Under the pieces are notes generated by a model that was not told the origin of the DNA, searched no databases, and worked only from the letters and a program-made list of their open reading frames with translations. A DNA stretch of 6,089 nucleotides, taken from contig PMMJ01000372.1 of NCBI GenBank assembly GCA_003162255.1, positions 1 through 6,089 on the forward strand, in the 5' to 3' direction. The DNA is from Acidobacteriaceae bacterium. Its GTDB lineage: Bacteria; Acidobacteriota; Terriglobia; Terriglobales; Acidobacteriaceae. This document shows, piece by piece, positions 1 to 5,845 of the stretch (position 1 is its first letter; every line of letters starts with the position of its first letter). The position numbers and the translations under genes are program-made.

Positions 1-22
1 GTAATTGATTCCATAACAATGT

Positions 23-89
23 CGGCTCCCAGGCTCGAGTAAAGTTGGTGGTGCTAAAGCCAACCAACAGGCTCGGGAGAAAGGAGCCG
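23..89 (+). promoter_or_regulatory. Foldable leader upstream of the transposase, pairing with its ribosome binding site
   Basis: CGGCTCC at 23-29 is perfectly complementary to GGAGCCG at 83-89. The second arm contains the transposase Shine-Dalgarno core GGAG (83-86), which lies 7 bases before the ATG at 94. Inside this outer stem, GTTGGT (44-49) pairs with ACCAAC (63-68). A copy of CAGGCTCGRG occurs both at 30-39 and at 68-77. Such a fold would hide the start site in long transcripts, a common way of limiting transposase translation. In IS110-group elements the upstream end also encodes the bridge RNA, so this could instead be its 3' part. The pairing is seen; the role is inferred. Confidence 0.45.
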
Positions 90-93
90 AACA

Positions 94-1139
94 ATGATCA
101 TTATAGGAGTAGATTTCCACCCCGAGTTTCAACAAATGGCTTCGGTGGATACGGACACTGGAGAGTTTCAGGAAAAGCGGCTAACGCATCGCGAAGAGGC
201 GGAGAAGTTCTACCGTGCTCTGATCGGCAAGAAGGTACGGGTCAGAATGGAAGCCAGCGGGCACGCACGCTGGTTTGAAAGACTGCTGTCAGAACTGCGG
301 TTTGAACTCAACATCGGCGATGCCGCCGAGATCCGAAGCAAGCGAGTACGCAAGCAGAAGACGGATCGCCAGGATGCACGGCTGATTCTGCAACTACTGA
401 TCGAAGATCGTTTTCCGCGGATCTGGGTGCCGAGTTGGGAGAATCGCGATCTGCGGCAACTGCTGTGGCACCGGCACCGGATGGTGCAGGCGCGCACGCG
501 GATCATGAACCAGTTGCAGGCGGTGGCGCTCAACGAAGGACTGCGCTGCAAGAAACGGCTCTGGCGAGATGCCGGACGGAAGCAACTGGAGTCGTTTGCA
601 TTAGCGCCATGGGCAAGCCGGCGACGGCGCGATCTGCTGGAGCTGCTGGACCGACTGAGCCCACGATTGCCGAACTGACCGAAGCCATCGAGGGGGAAGT
701 GGAGAAGTGTCCTGAGGCGCGGCGATTGCAGACGCATCCCGGAGTGGGTGCACTGACGGCGTTGGCCTTCGTGCTGATCATCGGGAGAGCGGAGCGGTTT
801 CAGTGTGGCAAGCAGATCGCGAGCTATCTGGGGCTGGTGCCGTTAGAAGAGTCGAGTGGGAATCGGCGACGGTTGGGACACATCACGAAACAAGGTAACT
901 CGCTGTTGCGCTTCTTGCTGGTGGAAGCGGCGCAAGTTACAGTGCGCAACGATCAGGAATGGCGCAACAAGTACTTCCACTTGGCGCTGCGGCGTGGACG
1001 GAAGATCGCCAAGGTGGCCATGGCGCGGAGGCTGGCGGTTCGCCTCTATTGGATGTGGCGCAAGGGATGGAATTACGAGCAGACGAAAAAGTTCGGTTCG
1101 CACGCGGGAGAGCCCGGAAATCGCGATGGTGTGCAGTAG
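94..1139 (+). pseudogene. IS110-family transposase, split by a one-base frameshift near 660
   Basis: The product is a RuvC-like DEDD transposase/recombinase. The first frame (ATG 94, GGAG at 83-86) gives an N-terminal domain with D7 in IGVDFH, E53 in RMEASG, and D91 and D94 in KTDRQDA, the four acidic residues of this family. It ends at a TGA at 676-678. The frame one base back continues from about 660 with TIAELTEAIEGEV, the HPGVG motif, YLGL and ESSGNRRR, the last being the serine region of the C-terminal IS116/IS110/IS902 domain. It stops at 1137-1139. Restoring one C in the CCC at 660-662 (AGC CCC ACG ATT) joins both parts into about 348 residues, a normal length for the family. No classic slippery heptamer is seen at the junction, so a disabling deletion or a sequence error is likelier than programmed frameshifting. 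Confidence 0.85.
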
Positions 1140-1167
1140 AACATCGAGCTATTGATTGGGTATCCCG

Positions 1168-1185
1168 CTCCCCCTCACTGGGGAG
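1168..1185. other. Short GC hairpin just downstream of the transposase gene
   Basis: CTCCCC (1168-1173) pairs with GGGGAG (1180-1185) around the 6-base loop CTCACT. It lies 28 bases after the transposase stop and has no following T-run. It could stop or stabilise the transposase transcript or be part of the element's right end. The pairing is seen; no function can be assigned. Confidence 0.3.
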
Positions 1186-1487
1186 TTCGAAATAGTAATC
1201 ATGATCGAACGTGTGACCGAAGAGATGCATGGGTCGGACTGAGTTCCTGACCTGAAACCGATTACGAGCGAGCCTTGGTTGGCATGGCAGAACCTTCAAC
1301 GAGAGCGAAATGGCGCGCTTTTCGAAGTGCACGGACTAGTATGCTTCAAAGTGCTTGACACTGCCGACATTGTTAGAGACGCGATTTAACACCAACTGAG
1401 GCGCGTCAGTTCTGTTCGGTCGAAATGTCCGGGCTGATGCTTCCGCTTACGGTGGCGAGGCAAACCCCGCGCTGCTCGCCCGTTCTG

Positions 1488-1503
1488 TCACATCAGGATG
1501 TGA
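1488..1503. promoter_or_regulatory. 16-bp inverted repeat TCACATC-AG-GATGTGA, operator candidate
   Basis: The arms TCACATC and GATGTGA are perfect complements separated by AG, the size and symmetry of a site for a dimeric regulator. It can be written TCACA-N6-TGTGA, the reverse arrangement of the classic CRP site TGTGA-N6-TCACA, so it is not a standard CRP box. It lies about 305 bases before the secreted-protein start at 1809, far for direct promoter control. It could belong to the IS end or to a promoter I cannot place. Confidence 0.3.
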
Positions 1504-1808
1504 GATCCGTCACTGATTTTTCAATGGATTGTTGTGTACAGTAACGCCCGAGCAATTTTGCTCTTGCTCTCTTGGCCTCTTTATTCGGCCGAACTCTCGG
1601 CCCCCAAGCTCAAGGCCGCCGTCCGGCGTTTGAAAGTTGCCAATGCGCAACAGCAGCGCGTACCTCATTCCTGACCCAGGTCCAACGGCCGTATGTACAG
1701 ATTCGGATTCCCCGATGGGATTCGATTTTCCGTACTCGGCGAAACCTCGGCCGTCTTACGACTTAACACCTTCCCCCAAAACAAATTCGCGCCATAAAGG
1801 TGAGTCTT

Positions 1809-3362
1809 ATGCCCAGATACTTGTACTTTGCAGCAATAGCCGTCCTTGCGGCAACGATGTTCTCAGCCACCACGCAGGCGCAAGCTCCGCCTAGCGCTGA
1901 CACGTTTGTCAGCAGTGCAACTCCCAAAACCAACTACGGAGCTAGCCCCGTTCTTGTCGTGCAAAGTGGTACAACTACGTTTATCCAGTTCAATCTCTCT
2001 GCTCTGCCCGCCGGAGCCAGCGTCAACAAGGCCACGCTGCGCCTGTACGTGGATGGGGTGCTCATGAGCGGCAGCTTCGACGTGTTCCCGGTGAACGGAG
2101 CATGGGCGGAGAACACGCTGACCTACAATACGCCGCCTCCGCCGCTGGGTAGTTCAGCAACCGGAAACAAGCCCATCGCGGTCGCCAGTTCCAGCCTCAA
2201 CAAGTTCCTTCTCATTGACATCACCCCGCTGGTGCAGGGCTGGGTAAATGGAACGATCGCCAACAACGGCGTTGCGCTGGCGCTCACGACCAACAACGGA
2301 ATCTTCTCGTTCGATGCCAAGGAGAGCTTGCTGACGGGCAACGGTCCGCAGTTGGAGATTGTGTTGAACGGACCCGCAGGACCGCAAGGCATCCCGGGAA
2401 TTGCTGGCCCCACAGGAGCGACGGGTCCGCAGGGACCACAAGGAAATCCGGGAACACCAGGATCGACTGGGCCCACAGGGGCGCAGGGCTCACAAGGTCC
2501 AATCGGGCCGGTGGGGCCGCAGGGCTTGCAAGGGTTCATGGGCCTCACTGGTGCTCAAGGACCGCAGGGACCTGCCGGAATCAACAACCGGAATGCCTGG
2601 AGCAGCGGCAACACATACAGCCCAGCCGATGCAGTGTATGACTCTGGCTCCTACTGGATCGCCACCGCGCAGAACACAAACTCGGAGCCCTCGCCGGTGA
2701 ATACAAACTGGCAAGTGCTGGCGGCAGGAATCAACAACCGTGGGCCGTGGGCCTCGACTACGAACTACAACCTGAATGATGCGGTCAGCGACGGCGGGTC
2801 GTTCTGGCTGGCACTAGCTGCGAACAACAACTCGGAACCAGCAAGTGGCAACACTCAGTGGCAGCAGCTTGCCGGTCAGGGCATGGCGGGACCAGCAGGA
2901 CCAGCGGGTGCGACAGGAGCAACAGGTCCAGCCGGACCGCAAGGTCTGCAGGGACCGATCGGTGTTAACGGTCCGCAGGGCCCCGCCGGACTATTGGCGT
3001 CCTTCGACGCCATTGCCGGATTGCCCTGCACGATTGGGGGACAAGCAGGCCAGATCGCACTCTCTTACGATTCAAATCAGAATGCGACCCTCAAGTGTGT
3101 CGCCACGGGATACAGCATCTCCGGGTTCGTTACTGTTTGCTTCTCTTGTTTATCGCCACTGGTAAACTTGACCAATGGCAATACAATTGTTCAACAAGTA
3201 CAAGCGTCCCATGATGGTCCTTTCACGTTCACAGGGGTGCCGAACGGAACTTATACCGTTTCGCCGTACGATCCAGGCCACACATATTCTCCACCAAGCC
3301 AGACCGTTACGATCAACGGAGCTAACGTTACCCTTACTAATACATTCAACATGGTCCAGTAG
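1809..3362 (+). CDS. Secreted modular protein: DNRLRE domain, collagen-like repeats, two carbohydrate-binding-like repeats
   Basis: This 517-residue protein starts at ATG 1809. An in-frame GTG at 1800 is part of the ribosome binding site AAAGGTGA, so I prefer the ATG. Residues 1-24/26 are a signal peptide (MPRYLYF, hydrophobic AAIAVLAATMF, then TTQAQA). Residues about 28-186 match the DNRLRE/CBM96-like beta-sandwich (ADTFVSS, TTTFIQFNLSALPAG, ATLRLYVDG, LLIDITPLVQGWVNG). Residues 188-256 are 23 perfect Gly-X-Y triplets, and 257-306 and 307-356 are two 50-residue repeats with the W...Y...D.V...GSYW/F pattern of ChtBD3/CBM5-12-like modules. Residues 358-393 are 12 more triplets. The C-terminal part (about 397-517) has four Cys (407, 430, 444, 447) and a beta-rich end with PNGTYTVSP, like carboxypeptidase-regulatory/Cna-B folds. 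No LPXTG, PEP-CTERM or C-terminal membrane segment is seen. The probable role is an extracellular or surface fibre binding carbohydrate. The ligand is unknown. Confidence 0.88.
   Translation: MPRYLYFAAIAVLAATMFSATTQAQAPPSADTFVSSATPKTNYGASPVLVVQSGTTTFIQFNLSALPAGASVNKATLRLYVDGVLMSGSFDVFPVNGAWAENTLTYNTPPPPLGSSATGNKPIAVASSSLNKFLLIDITPLVQGWVNGTIANNGVALALTTNNGIFSFDAKESLLTGNGPQLEIVLNGPAGPQGIPGIAGPTGATGPQGPQGNPGTPGSTGPTGAQGSQGPIGPVGPQGLQGFMGLTGAQGPQGPAGINNRNAWSSGNTYSPADAVYDSGSYWIATAQNTNSEPSPVNTNWQVLAAGINNRGPWASTTNYNLNDAVSDGGSFWLALAANNNSEPASGNTQWQQLAGQGMAGPAGPAGATGATGPAGPQGLQGPIGVNGPQGPAGLLASFDAIAGLPCTIGGQAGQIALSYDSNQNATLKCVATGYSISGFVTVCFSCLSPLVNLTNGNTIVQQVQASHDGPFTFTGVPNGTYTVSPYDPGHTYSPPSQTVTINGANVTLTNTFNMVQ
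2370..2576 (+). repeat. Collagen-like repeat block 1 (23 Gly-X-Y triplets)
   Basis: This in-gene block encodes residues 188-256 of the secreted protein, with glycine at every third position without interruption. Pro and Gln dominate the X and Y positions (GPQ, GPA, GAQ). The DNA is a degenerate GG-rich 9-base-type repeat, which makes it prone to slippage and length variation and produces long spurious open frames on the other strand. Confidence 0.9.
2577..2876 (+). repeat. Tandem 150-bp repeat encoding two 50-residue binding modules
   Basis: Two units, 2577-2726 and 2727-2876, each encode 50 residues beginning GINNR and ending in NT.WQ.LA. Shared positions include the leading W, Y, DAV, GS[YF]W, NSEP and the final NTxWQ. 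The units differ at many codons and residues, so the duplication is old. The layout resembles ChtBD3/CBM5-12-like sugar-binding modules often found in pairs. Confidence 0.8.
2880..2987 (+). repeat. Collagen-like repeat block 2 (12 Gly-X-Y triplets)
   Basis: This block encodes residues 358-393 of the secreted protein (GMA GPA GPA GAT and so on to GPQ GPA), with one more triplet GLL following before the pattern ends. It uses the same Pro/Ala/Gln-rich composition as block 1 and lies on the other side of the two binding modules. Confidence 0.85.
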
Positions 3363-3394
3363 CCCCGTTCGCAAGTCCTCGGAGGCCACGGTTC

Positions 3395-3421
3395 TTGGCC
3401 CCACCCGTCGGGCGGGGCCAA
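3395..3421. terminator. Strong GC hairpin after the secreted-protein gene
   Basis: TTGGCCCC (3395-3402) pairs perfectly with GGGGCCAA (3414-3421). The 11-base loop can add a small CCC/GGG pairing. It begins 33 bases after the stop codon at 3362. The plus strand continues with AACC rather than a T-run, so it is not a textbook rho-independent terminator in either direction. Transcript-end stabilisation or a U-tract-poor terminator are both possible. Confidence 0.5.
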
Positions 3422-3538
3422 AACCGAGGGTTGGTTATTCAAAAGAAAAAGGAGTGTGGGTGAGTTTCTTCCGAAGTGCACTACATGGTCAAATGCTCGG
3501 AGTTACTGCGGCTGCACCATTGTCGAAACCAGCGATTA

Positions 3539-3573
3539 CACTCAGAACCCCCACAGAAGCCGGGTTGTGAGTG
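3539..3573. terminator. Second hairpin in the convergent intergenic region
   Basis: CACTCAGAACCC (3539-3550) pairs with GGGTTGTGAGTG (3562-3573), with one mismatch in 12 and an 11-base loop. It lies just past the stop (3601) of the left-reading SUKH gene, so it is a candidate transcript end for that gene. No T-run follows on either strand, which keeps confidence low. Confidence 0.35.
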
Positions 3574-3600
3574 AAATCCGGATATTTCGCCAACTAGCCG

Positions 3601-3990
3601 CTATTTAGGTTTGGACGGCTTCTTGACCCAGCCATCTTCGGGCACTTTCATGCCACGAGATTTGGCAAACTCGGGATTTATCCACACAGACTTCACTTGA
3701 CGCGGATTCAACTCCACTGGCGCGGGATCTGTGCAATGCGTAACGAACTCCGACACTGAACTTGCAAGAGAGACTAGATCATCCGTCTCATGATCCCAAA
3801 ACCACACCGCTCCATCTTCTCTGGTCGTGAAATAGTTGCCACCGGAGTCTTCTGCGAGGGCAGCGAACGATGTGCCGTCCAAGGTCGAGAAATTGGTCGA
3901 AGCGGGAGGAACACGAATTGGACCATAGCCTTCCTTCGTTACCGGATGCGTGAAGACCTTGCCACGGACTGTGCTCAGTATGTTATCCAC
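3601..3990 (-). CDS. SMI1/KNR4 (SUKH-superfamily) protein, copy A
   Basis: This 129-residue product starts at GTG 3990 with AGGA (3996-3999) five bases upstream. It is the only usual start codon in frame after an upstream TGA. Residues about 40-86 match the SMI1/KNR4 core: TSFAALAEDSGGNYF, then REDGAVWFWDHETDDLVSLASSVSEFVTHC. The FWDHE and trailing SxxEF helix are typical. A short basic tail (95-129) with VWINPEFAK and GWVKKPSKPK follows. There is no signal peptide or membrane segment, so it should be cytosolic. Many family members are immunity proteins that bind and block toxins of polymorphic or contact-dependent systems, while others are of unknown role. No toxin gene is visible beside it. 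A near-identical second copy begins at 6005 in the opposite orientation, which fits the duplicated immunity genes often seen in such loci. Confidence 0.75.
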   Translation of the reverse strand: MDNILSTVRGKVFTHPVTKEGYGPIRVPPASTNFSTLDGTSFAALAEDSGGNYFTTREDGAVWFWDHETDDLVSLASSVSEFVTHCTDPAPVELNPRQVKSVWINPEFAKSRGMKVPEDGWVKKPSKPK

Positions 3991-4072
3991 GAGAGTCCTA
4001 ACCGGGTCGGCATTCTCGCCTCAACTTTAGCTTGAGTTGTCAGTTGACGCAAACAGGCGGTTACACTCATTG
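3906..4072 (-). repeat. Left arm of a long inverted repeat (pairs with 5923-6089)
   Basis: The reverse complement of this segment matches 5923-6089. I count 8 differences over 167 bases with no gap, about 95% identity. It covers the first 28 codons of SUKH copy A, its ribosome binding site and an upstream 31-codon frame. Homology ends sharply two bases outside that frame's ATG. The repeat probably continues beyond the window on the right, so its full length is unknown. Confidence 0.9.
3975..4070 (-). CDS. Possible conserved 31-residue ORF overlapping the SUKH copy A start
   Basis: ATG 4070 opens 31 codons beginning MSVTACLRQL and ending RLGLSWITY, with its TGA inside the SUKH gene (16-base overlap, different frame). 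The same frame is intact in the copy at 5925-6020, where the five base differences give two silent and three amino-acid changes. No good ribosome binding site precedes the ATG here. An internal ATG at 4011-4013 has GAGG five bases upstream and would give a 12-residue leader peptide. Translation running into the SUKH start could couple the two. It may also be a chance frame kept open by recent duplication. Confidence 0.3.
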   Translation of the reverse strand: MSVTACLRQLTTQAKVEARMPTRLGLSWITY

Positions 4073-4121
4073 TGGGGTTTTGAGCATAATCGGGATGCAA
4101 CAGGTGGGCAACGCCGCATTT

Positions 4122-4137
4122 GGTGACCGCGGTCACC
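4122..4137. promoter_or_regulatory. Perfect 16-bp palindrome, operator candidate
   Basis: GGTGACCGCGGTCACC reads the same on both strands without a spacer. It lies between the left-reading SUKH gene and the right-reading first zinc-finger gene, 73 bases before the ATG at 4211. That is a position where a dimeric repressor or activator could act on either promoter. The related element TGACCATGGT occurs at 5308-5317 before the second zinc-finger gene. The regulator is unknown. Confidence 0.45.
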
Positions 4138-4210
4138 GATGCCTGTGATGTGCGTGGAAACTGAGCAAAAATGCGCATTCTTGGACCGTGAAACGTCGCA
4201 TCATGCGGTC

Positions 4211-4399
4211 ATGAAGACCAAGGAACTCACGCCAAAACAGATATTATCTGTGCGTTGCCTCACCTGTGGAGCAGCGCCCGGAGAAGTTTGTGCACTCAAC
4301 TCTGGTGCCGCGCGCACCGAGCCACACCGGGACAGGAAGCTTTCCGCAGCCGATGCCGTAGAAATGAAGCTCAGCAAACGACACAACGGGTACAGTTGA
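4211..4399 (+). CDS. Small Cys3His zinc-finger-like protein, paralog 1
   Basis: The call is for 62 residues from ATG 4211. The frame opens earlier at ATG 4139 (86 residues), but the paralog at 5333 begins at the matching MKKELSPKQIL, so I chose the later start despite a weak ribosome binding site. Residues 6-12 (LTPKQIL) lead into C16-L-T-C19, GAAPGEVC27, then R35-TEP-H39-RDR. This Cys-x2-Cys, PGxxC, PH pattern is seen in very short zinc-binding proteins common in actinobacteria and phages. Metal binding and possibly nucleic-acid binding are expected, but the cellular role is unknown. The C-terminal 20 residues (AADAVEMKLSKRHNGYS) have no match in the paralog. It sits 198 bases before the Crp/Fnr gene. 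Confidence 0.6.
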   Translation: MKTKELTPKQILSVRCLTCGAAPGEVCALNSGAARTEPHRDRKLSAADAVEMKLSKRHNGYS

Positions 4400-4597
4400 C
4401 CCTGGCAAAATTTAACTTCTGGGTGTGGGGTCTCACCGTTAGAGCAGTTTCGCCCGAGATTAACCATTTAGGTACTGTGTGCAATTGTGTATGACCTATA
4501 TTGACCAGCCAAGCCAGATTCCCGAGCCATATGATTTAACCTCTTTCTTTATTGGGAGAACGGCACTCACGTAAATTGAATCGTGCCAGGGATATAG

Positions 4598-5272
4598 ATG
4601 GCGAAACAAACTCTCGGTTTCAGTTCCACAGATTTCCGCAAAAAGTTCCGGGATGGAATGACTGTGCGGGCCTACCGAGACAATGAGATCATTTTTGCGC
4701 AAGGGGACAGAGCCGATGCTGTGTTCTACATCCAGAGCGGCACGGTGAAGCTCACGATGGCCGCTACGCACCGCAAAAAAGCGATAATCGCCGTCCTGCT
4801 CCGGGGTAGCTTTTTTGGCGAAGGCTGTCTTGGAGGGCAATCGCTGCGGATGTACACGGCGAGATCAATTGGGTCCTCCAATATCACTCGCTTGCAGAAG
4901 GAGAGGTCGCTTCGCACGCTCAAGCGCGACCCGCAGTTTGCTGCATTGCTTAATGAGTATCTACTTTCCAGAGTTATTCGAGTCGAGGAAGACCTGGCAG
5001 ATCAATTTTTCAATTTTAGCGAAAAGCGACTGGCACGGGTTTTGTTGTTGTTCGGGCAAATAACCAAGGAATCAAAGCCGGAGACCCCCCTGAAGGTGAG
5101 CCAAGGAACCCTCGCGGAGATGGTCGGTACCACCCGCGCAAGGGTAAGTAAATTTATGAATGCGTTCAAGAAGAAGGGCTTCGTCTCCTACAACGGCGGT
5201 TTGCAAATAAATAGCGCACTTATTAACGCCTTTCTGCAAAATCGGCCCATGTCCGTTGTCAGAAGGGCATAA
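4598..5272 (+). CDS. Crp/Fnr-family transcriptional regulator
   Basis: This 224-residue regulator starts at ATG 4598 with AGGGA six bases upstream. Residues about 22-110 form the cyclic-nucleotide-binding-type beta-roll (IIFAQGDRADAVFYIQSG, GSFFGEGCLGGQ at 71-81). Residues about 112-142 are the dimerisation helix, and 167-206 the winged HTH (LAEMVGTTRARVSKFMNAF with GFVSYNGGLQI as the wing). The GEGCLGGQ loop differs from the E. coli CRP phosphate-binding cassette (GELGLFEEGQERSA), so cAMP binding is doubtful. There is no N-terminal Fnr-type cysteine cluster. It is cytosolic and DNA binding. It may control itself and the flanking small genes: the zinc-finger gene starts 60 bases downstream with no terminator between. 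TGACC occurs twice at 4492-4496 and 4502-4506 upstream of it. The target genes are not shown by the sequence. Confidence 0.9.
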   Translation: MAKQTLGFSSTDFRKKFRDGMTVRAYRDNEIIFAQGDRADAVFYIQSGTVKLTMAATHRKKAIIAVLLRGSFFGEGCLGGQSLRMYTARSIGSSNITRLQKERSLRTLKRDPQFAALLNEYLLSRVIRVEEDLADQFFNFSEKRLARVLLLFGQITKESKPETPLKVSQGTLAEMVGTTRARVSKFMNAFKKKGFVSYNGGLQINSALINAFLQNRPMSVVRRA

Positions 5273-5332
5273 AACCGTATAGGTGGGGTTCCAGCAACTG
5301 GTCTAGTTGACCATGGTACATGGAGACTTGCT

Positions 5333-5476
5333 ATGAAAAAGGAACTCAGCCCAAAACAGATACTCGCCGTCCGCTGTCCGACTTGCGCAGCCGCTCCGGG
5401 GGAGAAGTGTGAACTTAACAACGGCCAACCTCGCAATAATCCGCACCTAGACCGCCGACTGATCGCAAAAGATTGA
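5333..5476 (+). CDS. Small Cys3His zinc-finger-like protein, paralog 2
   Basis: This is a 47-residue product from ATG 5333, preceded by GGAG seven bases upstream, a better start signal than its paralog has. The sequence MKKELSPKQILAVRC runs into C15-P-T-C18, AAAPGEKC26, then R34-NNP-H38-LDRR. The same spacing of Cys, Cys, Cys and His is seen in the product at 4211. The two align without gaps for about 40 residues after one N-terminal residue, but their DNA is well diverged, so this duplication is older than that of the SUKH arms. It is probably cotranscribed with the Crp/Fnr gene 60 bases upstream. A zinc-binding role is inferred from the motif only. Confidence 0.65.
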   Translation: MKKELSPKQILAVRCPTCAAAPGEKCELNNGQPRNNPHLDRRLIAKD

Positions 5477-5683
5477 ACGAGCCTCGGCGGACCTGACCCC
5501 GTAAATCTTTACCACTTTTGTTCTGACTACCCAGGCATTCGTCATCCCGGTCATCCTGCCAGTGCTCGGCGAGCTCTCGCAATCCGCGACGCAACGATGG
5601 CATGCTTGTTGATCCTTAGTTTTGCTGGATATCTTTCTCCTAACTTTGACGAACGCGCGGTACTGGGAGTCTGATCGTCTGCG

Positions 5684-5713
5684 CCCCGCCTCGCCCGCTC
5701 CGCCCCGGCCCCC
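5684..5713 (-). other. G-quadruplex-type motif on the minus strand
   Basis: On the minus strand the runs are GGGGG, GGGG, GGG and GGGG, separated by loops of 2, 6 and 6 bases, which meets the usual G3+N1-7 rule. Further G-runs continue to 5754 on the same strand. The runs are seen; folding and function are inferred. Confidence 0.4.
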
Positions 5714-5759
5714 GCTCTCACACCCCGGTGCCTCCACCTCCCTCGTTCCTCCCCGCGAT

Positions 5760-5775
5760 GTTACCAAGTAGTAAC
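5760..5775. repeat. Near-palindromic 16-mer GTTACCAAGTAGTAAC, copy 1
   Basis: The arms GTTACCA and TAGTAAC match with one mismatch around AG. The 16-mer differs by one base from the perfect copy at 5858-5873, in the same orientation, with start points 98 bases apart. Paired spaced palindromes can be repressor operators. TACTA/TAGTA half-sites loosely recall BlaI/MecI-type sites, but this is a weak comparison. Confidence 0.5.
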
Positions 5776-5845
5776 GTGTAGCACTTTTGCCGTCGCCATA
5801 CACTACCCCGTCAAACGCAGGGCGGGATAGGAGGTAGAGCGTTTT

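Larger units (their letters stand above)
1..1139 (+). mobile_element. IS110-family insertion sequence, partial (right part)
   Basis: The segment carries a recognisable IS110-type transposase and its upstream leader. IS110 elements generally lack conventional terminal inverted repeats and use a bridge RNA encoded in a non-coding end. Neither end can be placed: the left end may lie before the window, and the right end lies somewhere after the transposase stop at 1139. I saw no flanking direct repeat or terminal inverted repeat. The coordinates are therefore only the part I can assign to the element. Confidence 0.75.
1140..1808. other. Long intergenic region without a convincing gene
   Basis: Open frames here (for example 1572-1766 and 1637-1894 on the plus strand) have no recognisable motif, no good ribosome binding site and overlapping alternatives, so I do not call them. 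The stretch must contain the right end of the IS and the control region of the secreted protein starting at 1809. It holds a CTCCCC/GGGGAG hairpin at 1168-1185, a GGCGAG/CTCGCC pairing at 1454-1480, a 16-bp inverted repeat at 1488-1503 and a GAGCA/TGCTC hairpin at 1550-1563. A TTGACA sits at 1355-1360, but no matching -10 box follows at 16-18 bases. Confidence 0.6.

Noticed and set aside
1355..1360. TTGACA as a -35 promoter box
   Set aside because: No acceptable -10 hexamer at 16-18 bases downstream, and no gene begins within reach.
1800..1808. GTG at 1800 as start of the secreted protein
   Set aside because: The GTG lies inside the AAAGGTGA ribosome binding site of the ATG at 1809, which directly begins the signal peptide.
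1572..1894. Two overlapping plus-strand frames before the secreted-protein gene
   Set aside because: No family motif, no good ribosome binding site, and the second overlaps the well-supported start at 1809 in another frame.
2123..2548. Minus-strand frame rich in Gly, Pro and Cys opposite the collagen-like block
   Set aside because: It is the antisense reading of the Gly-X-Y repeats. The plus-strand gene has a start signal, a signal peptide and clear domains.
4139..4210. Upstream ATG at 4139 for zinc-finger paralog 1
   Set aside because: The extra 24 residues have no counterpart in paralog 2, which begins at the residues matching 4211. No ribosome site precedes 4139 either.
4468..4535. Promoter for the Crp/Fnr gene (TATGAC at 4490, TTGACC at 4501, TATGAT at 4530)
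   Set aside because: No pair has a -35/-10 spacing close to 17 bases, so I could not choose one with confidence.
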